DNA of 64,000 nucleotides from Protonemura montana. Lineage: Eukaryota; Arthropoda; Insecta; Plecoptera; Nemouridae. The notes under the pieces are model-generated. The model was not told where the DNA came from. It ran no database searches and saw only the letters and a list, made by a program, of their open reading frames with translations. The DNA lies in the NCBI GenBank assembly GCA_947568835.1, contig OX387604.1:19063076-19127075 (forward strand), in the 5' to 3' direction. The translations under genes were made by a program, and so were the position numbers. Positions 22,557 to 35,566 of the stretch are shown one piece after another; within the stretch, counting starts at the first letter, position 1, and every line of letters begins with the position of its first letter.

Positions 22557-25500
22557 ATGCTGCAACCAGTACCCGAGTCGATTGCCTTTGAGGCTGAAGA
22601 ACGTAAAATACTAGAGCTGTGGCAGAAGTTTGATGTATTTAAGACATGCCTGAAACAATCCAAGGGGAAACCTCGTTATTCTTTCTACGATGGTCCACCA
22701 TTTGCCACTGGTCTCCCTCATTATGGTCATATACTGGCAGGCACAATCAAAGACATTGTGACAAGGTTTGCGCATCAAAGTGGCTTCCACGTGGAACGCA
22801 GATTTGGGTGGGACTGCCATGGCCTGCCAGTTGTAAGTTTCTCAATATTCTCCCATTAAATCAAGTATGGCTGGCCTTATCACTGCTATATCTAAAGAAT
22901 ATTTTTTTCAGGAATTTGAAATTGATAAAGCACTAGGAATCAAAGGACCGCAAGATGTAGCTAAAATGGGAATAGCTGCGTATAATGGAGAATGTCGTAA
23001 AATCGTAATGCGCTACGCTTCAGATTGGCAGACCATTGTGAGCCGTATGGGGCGATGGATTGGTACGCCCATTTCTATTCTATCCTGAGTTTTAATTTTA
23101 TTAAGTTGAAACCTGTCAAGTTCTTTATCAATTTATCATGCAGTATTAATGACTGGCTTAACTTGTGTTAGATTTTGAAAATGACTACAAAACACTCTAC
23201 CCATCATTTATGGAATCGGTTTGGTGGGTGTTTAACGAGCTGTTTGAAAAGGGGCTCGTGTATCGGGGGGTGAAAGTAATGCCGTACTCCACGGCTTGCA
23301 ATACACCTCTCTCTAACTTTGAGTCAGGACAAAATTACAAAGAAGTTGTCGATCCAGCTGGTAAAGTAATTGTTCAGTTATTCTTATAATCAGGTACTTG
23401 GGTCATTCTCATTAAGATCGTATTTGCAAGAATTGATTTTGGTTTCAGTTGTAGTCAGCTTCCCACTGGTAGAAGATGAAGCAGTTTCGCTGCTAGCGTG
23501 GACGACAACACCCTGGACATTGCCTAGCAATCTTTCTCTCTGTATGAATGCTGATGCAGACTATGTGAAAATAAAAGGTACGTGTATGGTATTGTAGAGA
23601 TTTCCTTATCTTTGAACAAACATTAGTTTTCATTTTACAGTTAAACGTGTTAAGCAAGGGTGGAAACTGGCAACACTCATCAATAGTGTCTTTAAGTACC
23701 TTTTTTTGTTTGTTTTAGAAACTGCCACAAGCAAGCTCTACATTCTTATGGCAGCTCGGCTTGAATCTTTGTTCAAGAAACCAGCTCAGTATGTTGTCTT
23801 AGAAACCTTTAAAGGCTCTACGCTCTTGGGAAAGAAATATAAACCTCTCTTTCCGTACTTTCTCCATGTAAGTATGCATTGAACATCGTCTGATGGAGCC
23901 CGACTACATGACACCCACCTAAACATTACTTTTTTCTTAGATTTAACTTCATACTAGTTTCTTTATGTTTAGATGGAAAAGTGTGGTGCGTTCCGTGTTT
24001 TGAACGACGGGTACGTGACGGATGCTTCAGGTACAGGTATCGTACACCAGGCTCCGTACTTTGGAGAAGACGATTATCGGGTATGTCTGGCCGCAGGCAT
24101 CATCTCGCGAGACGATAAAGAGATCATCTGTCCCGTCGACGCTAGCGGCTGTTTCGCACACCCCGTCACCGACTTCTTGGGACAATATGTCAAGGTATTA
24201 TCACATATTTCATAATTAAATTCATGGTTTGTGAAAATACTGGCAGGCTATTAATGAGAGTTAAATCTTCAGACAATTTTGACAATGGTCACAATATTAT
24301 TCAAGGCTACCTTTGTGCCCATGGCTTTCAATGTTTCAGGATGCAGACAAGAACATTATTGACTGGCTGAAAAAGAATGGGCGCTTGATGAATTTGGGAC
24401 AAATCTCCCATAGCTACCCGTTCTGTTGGAGGTCTGACACACCTCTTATTTACAAAGCCGTGCCTTCCTGGTTTGTTCGTGTTGAACAAATGAGCAACGA
24501 CTTGCTGAGAAGTAGCCAAGAAACCTACTGGTGAGCCTTTTTACTCAGCTGCTTTGTATAGTTTCAAATGTCTGTTGCATTTGCTTACCATTCAGACAGC
24601 AAAAACAGGGAACAAAACTGAAAACCAACAATTACAGTGCCCAATGAAGGTTTGGTGGAGAGTTGTGAACAATACTGAAACTGCAGTCTCGACGATAGGA
24701 GCGCAAGGCGTATCTTGCGCATATCTTTGTTGATAATTTACCAAATAATGCAGTCTCCTTGTCATCTTATTGATGGACTCTACTGGATCTTGGTTGGGTT
24801 TCAATGTGTGTCAGGACAATATAACCTTAACTTTATTTCAAGGGTGCCTGAGTTTGTCAAGGAAAAGCGCTTTGGCAACTGGCTGAGGGACGCCCGCGAC
24901 TGGGCTATCAGCCGCAACCGTTACTGGGGCACTCCCATTCCTCTCTGGGTTTCTGAAGATGAACTGGAAGTGGTTTGCATCGGAAGTATAGCCCAGCTAG
25001 CGGAACTGACGGGGCAGAATATCACCGACATACATCGAGAGAGGCAAGCCACTGGTTATTACTTGTGATTGATCTAACAACCTTTCAAGTTTCCATGTTC
25101 TCTACGACTTACAACTGTGCATCACAATTGTGAATAATGTCGCTACTCGCTACATATTAGCAAAGTCTTGCAACTTCAGAGAAATGATTTACCCTAATGT
25201 TGTTGGTTAAATATTAGAAACCTAGATGTAAGAGAATTGAGAAAATTGTTTTTAGAGGTATAGTAAAAGATGATATTATCTACAATTCTATGAGACCTGT
25301 CTGCAACATTTGTTCATGAGTTTGTTTTATAATTGAAAAAGTGTCAGCGTTGATGAGAACATTTGCTTGAAACGTTTCCAGCATCGATCACCTCACGATC
25401 CCATCTTCGAGACCAGGCCAGCCACCGCTTCGTCGAGTGCTCGAAGTTTTTGACTGCTGGTTCGAGTCGGGCTCAATGCCTTACGCTCAAAACCATTACC

Positions 25501-28500
25501 CTTTCGAAAACAAGAAAGAGTTTGAAGAGAGTTTTCCCGCCGACTTCATCGCAGAGGGTATCGACCAGACTCGAGGCTGGTAAGTGCTCGGCACATTGAT
25601 GCAATTTATATCAATAATTTGTAAGTAAGTAACTTAATAATAAAGTGACAACTTGTCCAATGATTGAACTAATGAGTGAAAGAATACCCTGCATTTTGTG
25701 GCAAGTCTATCCTGGTGGTTTTGCAATTCTCAACAGGATAAGAGCAACCTGTGACTAGAAAATGCCTAGTAAGGTGTAAATGTTCAGAACCTTTTTTACT
25801 AAATTCTTCAACTATGAGTTGAAATTGTAACTGACATCAAACTAAATTTTACTGCATATCATTAGAAGTTGCCATGCCAATTAGTCTACCTCCAACTTCA
25901 CCTAGAAGCTGAGATTTTGGTAAAACCTGGCTAAAGTGTGCCAAGAGAGAAGAAAACGCACTTACCGAGGTAGAAATTATAGGTTGCAAAAAATCTCTCT
26001 GCTGCTACCTTGTTCACCTAAAATATACATGACTGATATCTGAGTGATGACTAATGACTGATGATTGATATCTGCTGACTGATGACTGATGACTGATATC
26101 TGATATCTGATATCTGATGATAGAGTCAGAAGATTCAATGACAAGATGCTTAATGACAATATGAGATAAAAGAGTGTTTTAAGGACAAGAGGAATTAATT
26201 AGCAACTATAAAATGATCAAATTGCATAGAAGCACCAAATTCTTTTTACCTAGATATTTCAATTGAAGGTATCACTTCAATGTGTCCTATGTACTTGAAG
26301 TTGTGACTTTTTAGGTTCTACACTTTGCTGGTGATCTCGACAGCATTGTTCAACAAGCCGCCATTCAAAAACCTGATAGCCAATGGCTTGATCCTGGCTT
26401 CCGACGGACAGAAGATGTCCAAGCGCAAGCAGAACTATCCTGACCCGATGGATGTGGTGAACAAGTACGGAGCAGATGCACTGCGCCTGTACTTGATCAA
26501 CTCTCCGGTGGTTCGTGCCGAGAACCTGCGTTTTAAAGAAGAAGGCGTACGTGACGTCTTGAAAGATGTCTTCCTGCCGTGGTACAATGCCTATCGGTTC
26601 ATGGTCCAGAACGTGGAACGTCTGGTCAGGGTGAGTCAGTCATCGGACAAAAATGACTTATGTAAATGTTTAAAGAAGATTTTATTATTAGGAACATTAA
26701 TACCTCTCAAATATTAGTGCCCAAAACTTCAAAAAATTGTCATTAATTTTTGTTAGTGTTTGTCAATGTACCTAATCATTATAAGCTTTGCGCTTTGCAA
26801 GCAATTGCAATTAAGGGGGTTACATTGCCTCCATCTTCTTTTTCTGGGTGATCCAGGGAACAAAATCCAATTTTTATTCTTTAATTAGGGTTGTTGAAAA
26901 CTGTTTCAGCAACTAAAAAAATCTCTTTTAATGCACTTTTTCTGGAAAATCCATTCTAATAGAAATGCAAATAAAATGGGATATCAACGTAGCCAACATC
27001 AAATTGGAGTTACTGGAGATTGAATGGATGTGGCGTGGTAAAGTGTCTCTGGAATCTAAGTGACTGAGCATTGACAGTCTCGTGGTTCTTCCCCTCGGAG
27101 ATCCGTCATTCTCATTAAATGCACTTAGATCCTATCAAAAATGATTTGTCCAAATAGCTCAATTGGTTAGAACAACACCCGCAAAAGGTGATGATCTGAG
27201 GTTGAGTCTCTGTTTTTAAGAGGTTATCAGTGTTCCTAATAAAAAAAAATCTTTATGCATTGTAAGTGTTTGTTATTTAAATCAGATTTCACAATGTTCA
27301 GACAGGATTTAGAATGTTGGCATTCCGGACATTTCATCAAACTTCAACAGCAAATCGCTTCCTGGGTTCTACTATTGGGTCATTCCATGTCAAATAGGAC
27401 CACCCTTGACCTTGACTGACTCAGAATTTCATGAAATTTGGCACACTTGTTCAGAATGTTGGTTTGAGTAAAAGAATTTTTTTGTTTGTTTTTTACTCGA
27501 AGAATTCAAAAGTTACAGGGGGTTGAAGTTCGGGTGTTTTCACCCCCCGCGTGCGTATCACTGTCACATTATATACTTTATCTCGGGCTGTATGACAGCT
27601 ACAGAGTTCCAGGAGAGCTTATCTGAAAGCTAATTAAATTCTCTACTTGAATATATAATAATATGTTCCACTTGGTGGACAGCTAATTTACCTTGATTTT
27701 CTACATCTGCATTTTCAAAAAACGCCACTGGAAAAAACCCTCCCCTTTCATTTACCTAAAAAAAATGTATTAATGTTGCCAACATATGAATGAATATTTG
27801 TGCCAAAATTCAGAGTTGGCCCTTCACAGGTTTTCAAGAAAAAAAATATCTTGTGTAAAAAAGATTTTTATCAGGCAGTTCCAGAGCATAGATCCTATAC
27901 CCACAATGCATAACAGCTCAGGCTTTTATCAACATGGTGAGTAATGCTCATTTTACATTTGATTGTGTTTGTTCCACTTTTCAATACACGTTTATTCTTG
28001 AAAGCACACTTTCATCAAGTGACATGTTGAAACTAGAAATGTGTGCAGAAGTCAAAAACTTATGATTTCTTGTCTGAACCTCATACTTGATAACCTGAAT
28101 TAGTTTCTCTTCACATCTTGAAGAGTGTAGTAGTGCATTTATTGTCCACACCCTTAACATTTTTTGTATTTGTATATTTAAACAATGTGTTCAGTTGGAC
28201 AGCTCTTGAAAGAAGAGTGTGAAGAACATATGCACATTATTGGCAACTTGGAAAGTGACAATCAGATTTTATTAGCATTGCGTTCAAAATGTGAAAATAT
28301 TTCATCAGTATCCAGTTACATGAAAATACATTTCTTGTACATTATTGCCTTGGCAACAAGTCATGCTGTGATCCTTTCAAAACACACACTGGCACACACA
28401 GAGGTAAAAGATTGACATCAATTAATTTAACATACAGAAATAAATATCTGGAGATTGTGGAACTTATTCCTGGGAAGAAATTATGCTCGACCTGTCAGAA

Positions 28501-31500
28501 ACTACTACCACAAAAGCAAAAAGAATAAAATACCATTTCCATTCAGACACCAACGAAATCTGCTGAACCTGACTAACCTTTCGTGGAAACAGATTCTGCG
28601 TTAAAACTAGTTAACCAGTCTTTAGCTGCATTTGGTGTATCTCCACTCAACAGGAAAAGACTAAAAGGTAAATCTAAATTATATTTAAAAAGAAAATGCC
28701 GTGATGCAACCAAGAGTTTCAAGAAGTGGCTGAAACTTGTGTCCTCTGTGACGAATATGACTCGCATGAAGATTTTTCCAAGAAAGCAGTAACAAAGTTG
28801 GGGATTTTAATGTATTTTCTAGGGGTGTGCGAATAGTGGTTTTTGAGTTCGAATCGAATATCGAATCGAATTATTGTCAACAGTTTCAAACCGAATCGAA
28901 TTTCGAATAATTATTTACAAAAACGTCGAATATCGAATCGAATGTCGAAGTATTTCATTTGATCGAAGTATTTTCGAATTGCTACTTTTATCACTCCATT
29001 TCAATTTCAAAACGCAGAATTCTGAATTTTTTTTGTCACTTTGGTATTTATTAGCAAGTTTAGCATGTTTTAACTTCCAGTTAAACAGCATTCCGTAAGG
29101 TACATACTTATAGCTCCAGTCTCTTTCCTTTATGTACTACTAAAAAGTTTACCCATAAATCTCATGTTTATCAAATCAGGGTGAGTTGTGACAGATAACC
29201 ATAGCATGATAAACACTTTAAACAGCATGATCATAAAATAACAAAAATGAGCTTTTTGTAGTGGTCCCAAATTACACTCCTCTTATTATCATTGATGTTA
29301 TTGTTATCACCTTGCCTTTCCGTTTCTGCCTCGCTCATATCAATATTCATGGTAGAAGCCAGAAGGGGTCAAAAGTACGTAAATAGAAGATTTAAGTTAG
29401 CAAGAAACAGAGTAAAGGCCATTTTGAATTTCATGTTTGGAATTCAATTTTGTGACGTGTGCTGCTCCCTAGTAGCCATTACATGAACCAACTTCGAAGT
29501 TGACCTCGAAGTATTCGAACAGCGAATAATTTTCTTTCGAACCGAAGTATTTTCGAATGATTTTAAAACAACTAATCGACGATCGAAGTCGAATAATTCG
29601 ATTCGATTCGAGCCGAATTATTCGTCAAGTTCGAAGCTTCGCACACCCCTAGTATTTTCATGTAACTGCACACTGATGTAATATTTTCACATTTTGAACG
29701 CAATGCTAATAAAATCTGATTGTCACTTTCCAAGTTGCCAATAATGTGCATATGTTCTTCACACTCTTCTTTCAAGAGCTGTCCAACTGAACACATTGTT
29801 TAAATATACAAATACAAAAAATGTTAAGGGTGTGGACAATAAATGCACTACTACACTCTTCAAGATGTGAAGAGAAACTAATTCAGGTTATCAAGTATGA
29901 GGTTCAGACAAGAAATCATAAGTTTTTGACTTCTGCACACATTTCTAGTTTCAACATGTCACTTGATGAAAGTGTGCTTTCAAGAATAAACGTGTATTGA
30001 AAAGTGGAACAAACACAATCAAATGTAAAATGAGCATTACTCACCATGTTGATAAAAGCCTGAGCTGTTATGCATTGTGGGTATAGGATCTATGCTCTGG
30101 AACTGCCTGATAAAAATCTTTTTTACACAAGATATTTTTTTTCTTGAAAACCTGTGAAGGGCCAACTCTGAATTTTGGCACAAATATTCATTCATATGTT
30201 GGCAACATTAATACATTTTTTTTAGGTAAATGAAAGGGGAGGGTTTTTTCCAGTGGCGTTTTTTGAAAATGCAGATGTAGAAAATCAAGGTAAATTAGCT
30301 GTCCACCAAGTGGAACATATTATTATATATTCAAGTAGAGAATTTAATTAGCTTTCAGATAAGCTCTCCTGGAACTCTGTAGCTGTCATACAGCCCGAGA
30401 TAAAGTATATAATGTGACAGTGATACGCACGCGGGGGGTGAAAACACCCGAACTTCAACCCCCTGTAACTTTTGAATTCTTCGAGTAAAAAACAAACAAA
30501 AAAAACTTTTACTCAAACCAACATTCTGAACAAGTGTGCCAAATTTCATGAAATTCTGAGTCAGTCAAGGTCAATGGTGGTCCTATTTGACATGGAATGA
30601 CCCTATTGTAAACTTTTAATTTGTCACTCTTTTAATTAAAACCGCAATTGAAACGACTTGCTCCAATATTTCACGGCTTGGCTGAACATGTGTTTCATTC
30701 TTAGTTCTTTTTTTGCTAGCAATGCCAGTAAATGAACAGGATTGTTGATGTTTTGGTGCCACCTTCTCTATGCTAGGAATTATGCTTTTGCTCTACTTTC
30801 TTTCTCTGATCGTTTCATTCTTCCAACAGGAGGAAAATGTGGAGTTCTTGTACGACGAGAGTACGCCCTTTGAATTGCTGTCCGAGAACGTTATGGATCA
30901 GTGGATTATGTCGACTACCGAAACGCTGCTTGCGTTTTTGAAAAGCGAGATGGCAGCATATCGACTTTACACGGTCATCCCGAGACTAGTCAAGTACATT
31001 TCCAACCTCACCAACTGGTACGTTCGGATGAACAGGAAACGACTAAAGGTAGGAAACTTTTTTCTTTTTAAGACAACAAAATCTAGCTTTGGCTTCAAAT
31101 ACTAGGTAACTCTTACAACTGTTTTATGAAACTGTGGAATAATTGTTGTCACGAGGAATAAAATATTCCACTCGTCCGTGAGAACTTGTCTTTGAATTGC
31201 AAGTCAACTTTGCAAAGTCCATTTTATTGTCAAAGTTCTTGCAGCGATGTGAAAAAGAGAAAGGGTTGCCTTGTATTTAAATTGGTTTCTTAAGTGCTCA
31301 ATAGAAAATCTCTGGCAGTATGTCGTTTGTAGCGAAAGTATCTCTCTTCAGTTCTATTTTATACACTAACGTAGCCATAGTTCCGTGTACCTAGCCGTTG
31401 TGGAGCAAGAATCAAACTAAATGTGTTTGATTGCAGGGAGATAGTGGTGTGAACGACTGCCAGCATGCCCTACAAACTCTCTTCGGAGTTCTATATTCCG

Positions 31501-34500
31501 TAGTGCGAATCATGGCTCCATTCACCCCGTTCCTCACAGAGATGATGTACCAGAACATGAGGCATGGAGTGAAGCCAGGTACAACCAAAGGATTCACCGA
31601 CAGCGTGCACTACCTCATGATTCCAGAACCGAGGTAAGAGAAGCATGACTGCATTGCTAATATAATTTTATGGATTTATTTGTTGTGTTTAACGACGCTC
31701 TGTTAGGACAACGGCTTCTGTGGCACTAGTCTTATGGTGTCCGTGAATGAGTGGGTGATGTTGGACCTTCCCTAGGCTAGAAGGGAAGAGGAAAAACCTT
31801 ATGGCAGCAACATGCAGCCTATTGACAATCACTCTCGTTCACTTGGCCTCAGTTTTCCATTAAATTAACCCAGTTCACTGCTTTTACTCAAATCCTACAA
31901 AAAAAATTGGCATTCAGCAGCACGGGGCTGACTTTTCCCCTACAAAATCTTTGAACACTGACCACCTTTTCCTCCCTAAAATCCCTTGGATCAGATTGAG
32001 GTGATGCTAACTACGTAACTCATACACCACGCCAGTGCTTAAACGAGGAAAAAATACAATTATTTTGTTGGAAGATACAAACCTAGAATCACAGCAAACT
32101 TGATGTTGTTGCATTTGAAGTCTAAGCTAGATACCTGCCTGACTTCCAATACATTCAAGTGGCAGATAGCAGGTAGATCGCCAGGGAAAGCTTTATTTGC
32201 TAACAGACTAAAAGCGATGCTATGTTCTCAGGCCGGCAATGATCCATCCCAAGATAGAAAAGGGCGTGTCGCACATGCAGTCGGTCATCGAAATTGGCCG
32301 TGTGATTCGAGACAGGAAAACAATTCCGACCAAGGTACGTGATTACTACTTGGTAAACTGTCAGGAAGTTGCAATCCACTATTGAATCAAAATACTAATT
32401 TCTTATTTCTCATTGGCTTTACACTTGAGAACCAGCTAAGCCGGAATCTAATTGCTAGTAATGTGATGTTTTCTTGAGCCCACATGGGAATATTATCGCT
32501 CGTCTCTGCTCATAGTATCCACTGGAAGAAGTGGTGGTAGTGCACAGTGACGCCGATGTCTTGAAGGAGGTGCAGGGTTTTACTGCCTACATCTGTGACG
32601 AGCTGAATGTGCTGAGAGTGAAGACCACCATGGACATGACCCAGTATGGCGTCTCAATGCGTGCTGAGCCAGATCATAAGACTCTCGGAGCACGACTCAA
32701 GGGAGAGTTCAAGAAACTAACCGCTGCAATCAAGGTCTGTTCAAAGTTTCAGGTTCAAATATCAAACGGCAATTAGAGTAGAGAAAAATAGTTGCGGATG
32801 CTAAATAAAATTAATTTGATGTGACAGAACGAGGCCTTTCTAAATCGTCATTCATCACCAAATTTACAGTCAAATTTGCATCTTTTTCCCATTATTATCT
32901 AAACACCCCCTTTCAAATCTTTCAAAAGATCAGCTAAACAGTACAAATCTATTGTACCCTAAAACCTCTTTCAAATGCCGATCAATTAAAATTAAAATGG
33001 CATTGATGAAATCAGCCTTCTGAACACATTTGTGTGGATTTGTTTTTGCAGAGCTTGTCCGACAGTGACCTCCAACGTTTCATGCTGGACAACTTCATCG
33101 AAGTGCTCGGTCACCGCTTGGATAGGGACGATATTCGCATCATGTACAGCTTTAGTGGTGACAGTGCAATGTCCGACAAGTATGAAGCTCACCATGAAAA
33201 TGGGGTAAGGCTCGGTTGTCATATCAATTAACTACTTAAAAATGTGTTAAAGTGCGGTATTTAATGCACTTGAAAATTGTAAGTCTTGTGCGTTTACACA
33301 AAGTTTGGTGGTTAAGCAATAGCTTTCGACGTTCTTTGAGGATGTTCAAGTCATTCTTGAATCATGGGGGTAGATATGAAAGGTGAAAGAGGCAGGGGAG
33401 CCCATAGCTGCAAAAGTTATTGTGGAAACAAGTCTGGTACCAAGTGAGAATTTAGCTGGGTTAACACAACTATTTTCAAGCTAGTTGCAAAAGCTTTGCT
33501 TGGTAAGTCCTGTAACTACTCCACTTTCCTCTTCTTCTTACACACTCCTACTTCTTTTCTACTTTACCTGAACAAGGCGACTTAGCAGAAACGTACATTT
33601 CTCTGTCTATTTATCCAGCTTTTGCAACTTGTGTTTCTTCTTTCCTTGCCCCCATTACATATTCCAGCTTTTTGGCACTACCTGTTTTTGTATTCTGGAC
33701 TCTGGTTAGGGTGCCAAAAAGCTATTTAATCGGTGTGGAAAAGAGAATAATAATTTTGATGATTTTTTTTGCCGCCGTAAAAAACCTACTGTAGCACCAT
33801 TAAGGGCACCACACAACACCAACCAATTTTCAGCAAGTATAAAACAGACAGGAGATGAAATCTGATATTTTGAGGTAGGGCTCTCCGATGATGTGCTTGT
33901 TGCTATGCAGTCAGCATTCCCTTTGTTGTCTCAGATGCTGGTCCTGCTAGATGTGAAGCCAAGTGAAGCCTTGCAAGAGAGAGGTTTGGTTCGCGAGGTG
34001 ATCAACCGCGTGCAGAAGTTGAGGAAGAAGGCCCACCTGGTGCCATCCGACCAAGTGGTGATTTACTTCCAAGCACAAGACGAAAGCAGCACACTTTCCC
34101 AGATTGTAAAGGCACACAATCAAGACATTGCTGGCGCTTTGAAAGCTCCATTCAAACATGCCACCGAGATAGGTGCCAGCGAATTTAAGATCATCGAAGA
34201 AACGCAACTACTCAAGGGCGAGCAGCTGCATCTGATACTCAGCAAAGAAATATCGGAGCCATTTTGCCGGTAAGACTACTGCGTTCTGATTTCTCTTAGA
34301 GAGCAGAAAGCACTGCCTTGTTGGCTCTGCTTTTGCTTTGGTGTATAAAATTTGGGTCCTAAAATAAGTTTGCTTTGAAAAGGACTTTTGATGTTCAAAA
34401 TTTTAAAGTTCTATAACTGTTTGACACTAGAAACTGACCACCTCTAGTTTTCAGTTGGTGATATATTTATATAACTTTGGTCTTGAGCTCAAATCATATG

Positions 34501-35471
34501 TCACTATAATGCAGAGAGAATTGAGCAATTAAAACTAATCCCAACTGATAGGTTTTATAAAATATTGCTATCTAATGCAGTGATCTGTTGAATGTTACAG
34601 GTACGTGAATGTTGAACTTGTTGGTATAAAGCCTCAGTGCCAAGCCACGACTTCATCTGGAATGGTCTTTCTGGAAAGTCCAAAAGGGGAACAAGTTCTT
34701 ACCTACAATGCACTCAAGAAAGAGGTATGTCATCTTCCACACTAAGCAGAATAAAATTATTATGATTTCTTTTGTGAATTTGCAGTCATTATTTGACACT
34801 TGCCTAAGCCAACTCCAGGCGACGTATATCACTGAAGACTTCCAATATTAAATTAATATCAGGCATTGGGTTCTTAGAGTTAGGAATTACCAAGAGGTCT
34901 AATGTAATTCATGACTAACTTGTTTGCATCTTGATGTCCCCAGATTGAGTTGCTGTTTGGACTGTACAGTAACAAGTACCATCTGTATGATCCAAGTGCT
35001 CAGAGTGACCTTACGGATGTGAATGTGAGTAATTTGCATCGTCGGTTGATCTTTGTTTGCCCGAATCTATCCAACGAAACGAGGGAATCGATGATGAATA
35101 CGTTCAAGTCGTACGTAGAAGCACCAAGCTGCAAGTAAGTCACAGGGACTGGCAAATATTTTGTCTTTCAACCAATTGTTAATTAAACCTGCAATTATGT
35201 TCTGCTTTGCGGTCCAGGAGCTCTTTGCAATGCTTCCCCTTTTTAATGTCAGTGATTTTTCCTCAGATTTATTAACCTCGAGTTCAACGGCAGTAAAGGG
35301 TCGATCATATTAGAGAATCCGCTCAGCTGTGTTGTGGTAAACACTCAGAACATACGTACGCACATTGGTTCTCTGTTTGATTTAAAGCCTGATCAAATTT
35401 TGGTCAATGTGGATACTTCCAATCTTGACCAAGCTGTTGGAAAAACTGTTATCGTTCTTAAAAAAGGCTAA
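22557..35471 (+). CDS. IARS1: Isoleucyl-tRNA synthetase, cytosolic, complete
   Basis: Nineteen coding exons: 22557-22832, 22912-23062, 23172-23360, 23449-23577, 23719-23867, 23973-24194, 24340-24530, 24843-25043, 25382-25579, 26315-26630, 30830-31048, 31437-31633, 32232-32334, 32516-32734, 33052-33204, 33935-34269, 34601-34724, 34944-35134, 35267-35471. They sum to 3768 nt, giving 1255 aa; human IARS1 is 1262. The enzyme charges tRNA-Ile with isoleucine in the cytosol and sits in the multi-synthetase complex. The class I HIGH-type motif is HYGH at 55-58, the KMSKS-type motif KMSKR at 602-606. CP1 editing-domain motifs are [11 protein letters not shown] (223-233) and [11 protein letters not shown] (323-333). 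The C-terminal part has the UNE-I-like repeats of animal enzymes. ATG directly follows an acceptor, as expected with a 5' UTR intron. Intron 8 has a GC donor (GAGAG|GCAAGC). Intron 10 (4.2 kb) holds a nested transposon. Confidence 0.97.
27148..27212 (+). repeat. tRNA-like sequence (SINE head or tRNA pseudogene)
   Basis: TAGCTCAATTGGTTAGAAC matches the pol III A box (TRGCNNARYNGG), and 31 bp further on GGTTGAGTCTC resembles a B box. Acceptor-stem pairing is not evident and the surrounding sequence is intronic, so a working tRNA gene is unlikely. Confidence 0.5.
27377..30603. mobile_element. Long-inverted-repeat DNA transposon in IARS1 intron 10
   Basis: Arms of about 953 bp (27377-28329 and 29652-30603) are close to perfect reverse complements, starting GGGTCATTCCATGTCAAAT and ending with its complement. 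A 4-bp TATT flanks both sides (27373-27376, 30604-30607), consistent with a 4-bp target duplication. The loop encodes decayed protein-like pieces in plus orientation: [16 protein letters not shown] within the arm, then [19 protein letters not shown] (about 28443-28500) and [18 protein letters not shown] (about 28605-28665) with stops between. These look like remnants of an element-encoded protein I cannot name. The family is not determined; 4-bp duplications are known for Sola and Academ among others. An 832-bp hAT MITE is inserted inside. Confidence 0.85.
28820..29651. mobile_element. hAT MITE nested inside the 3.2-kb element
   Basis: Terminal inverted repeats TAGGGGTGTGCGAA / TTCGCACACCCCTA and an exact 8-bp duplication GTATTTTC at 28812-28819 and 29652-29659 identify a hAT element. 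The subterminal 150 bp on both sides are dense in TCGAATCGAA and TTCGAATA motifs. No transposase is present. It inserted exactly at the boundary between the loop and the right arm of the host element, and must be younger than it. Confidence 0.9.
31676..31862 (+). mobile_element. Interspersed repeat (GTTTAACGACGC family), second copy
   Basis: Starts TTGTGTTTAACGACGCTC and aligns with 11325-11405 over about 80 bp, continuing through CCTAGGCTAGAAGGGAAGAGG. It lies in IARS1 intron 12. Probably a SINE tail, but the head was not recognised. Confidence 0.5.
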
Positions 35472-35560
35472 GTCTTCACAATGACGACCAGGTACAACAA
35501 TCATAATCCATTTCTCTCTGATTTGGACTGGAGACTGGAAAAAATTGTTTTGAGGCTTCA

Positions 35561-35566
35561 AATAAA
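35561..35566 (+). promoter_or_regulatory. Polyadenylation signal of IARS1
   Basis: AATAAA 90 bp after the IARS1 stop codon is the most likely 3'-end processing signal. Confidence 0.65.

Noticed and set aside
27148-27212. Functional tRNA gene
   Set aside because: A- and B-box-like sequences are present, but no convincing acceptor stem or anticodon arm could be drawn.
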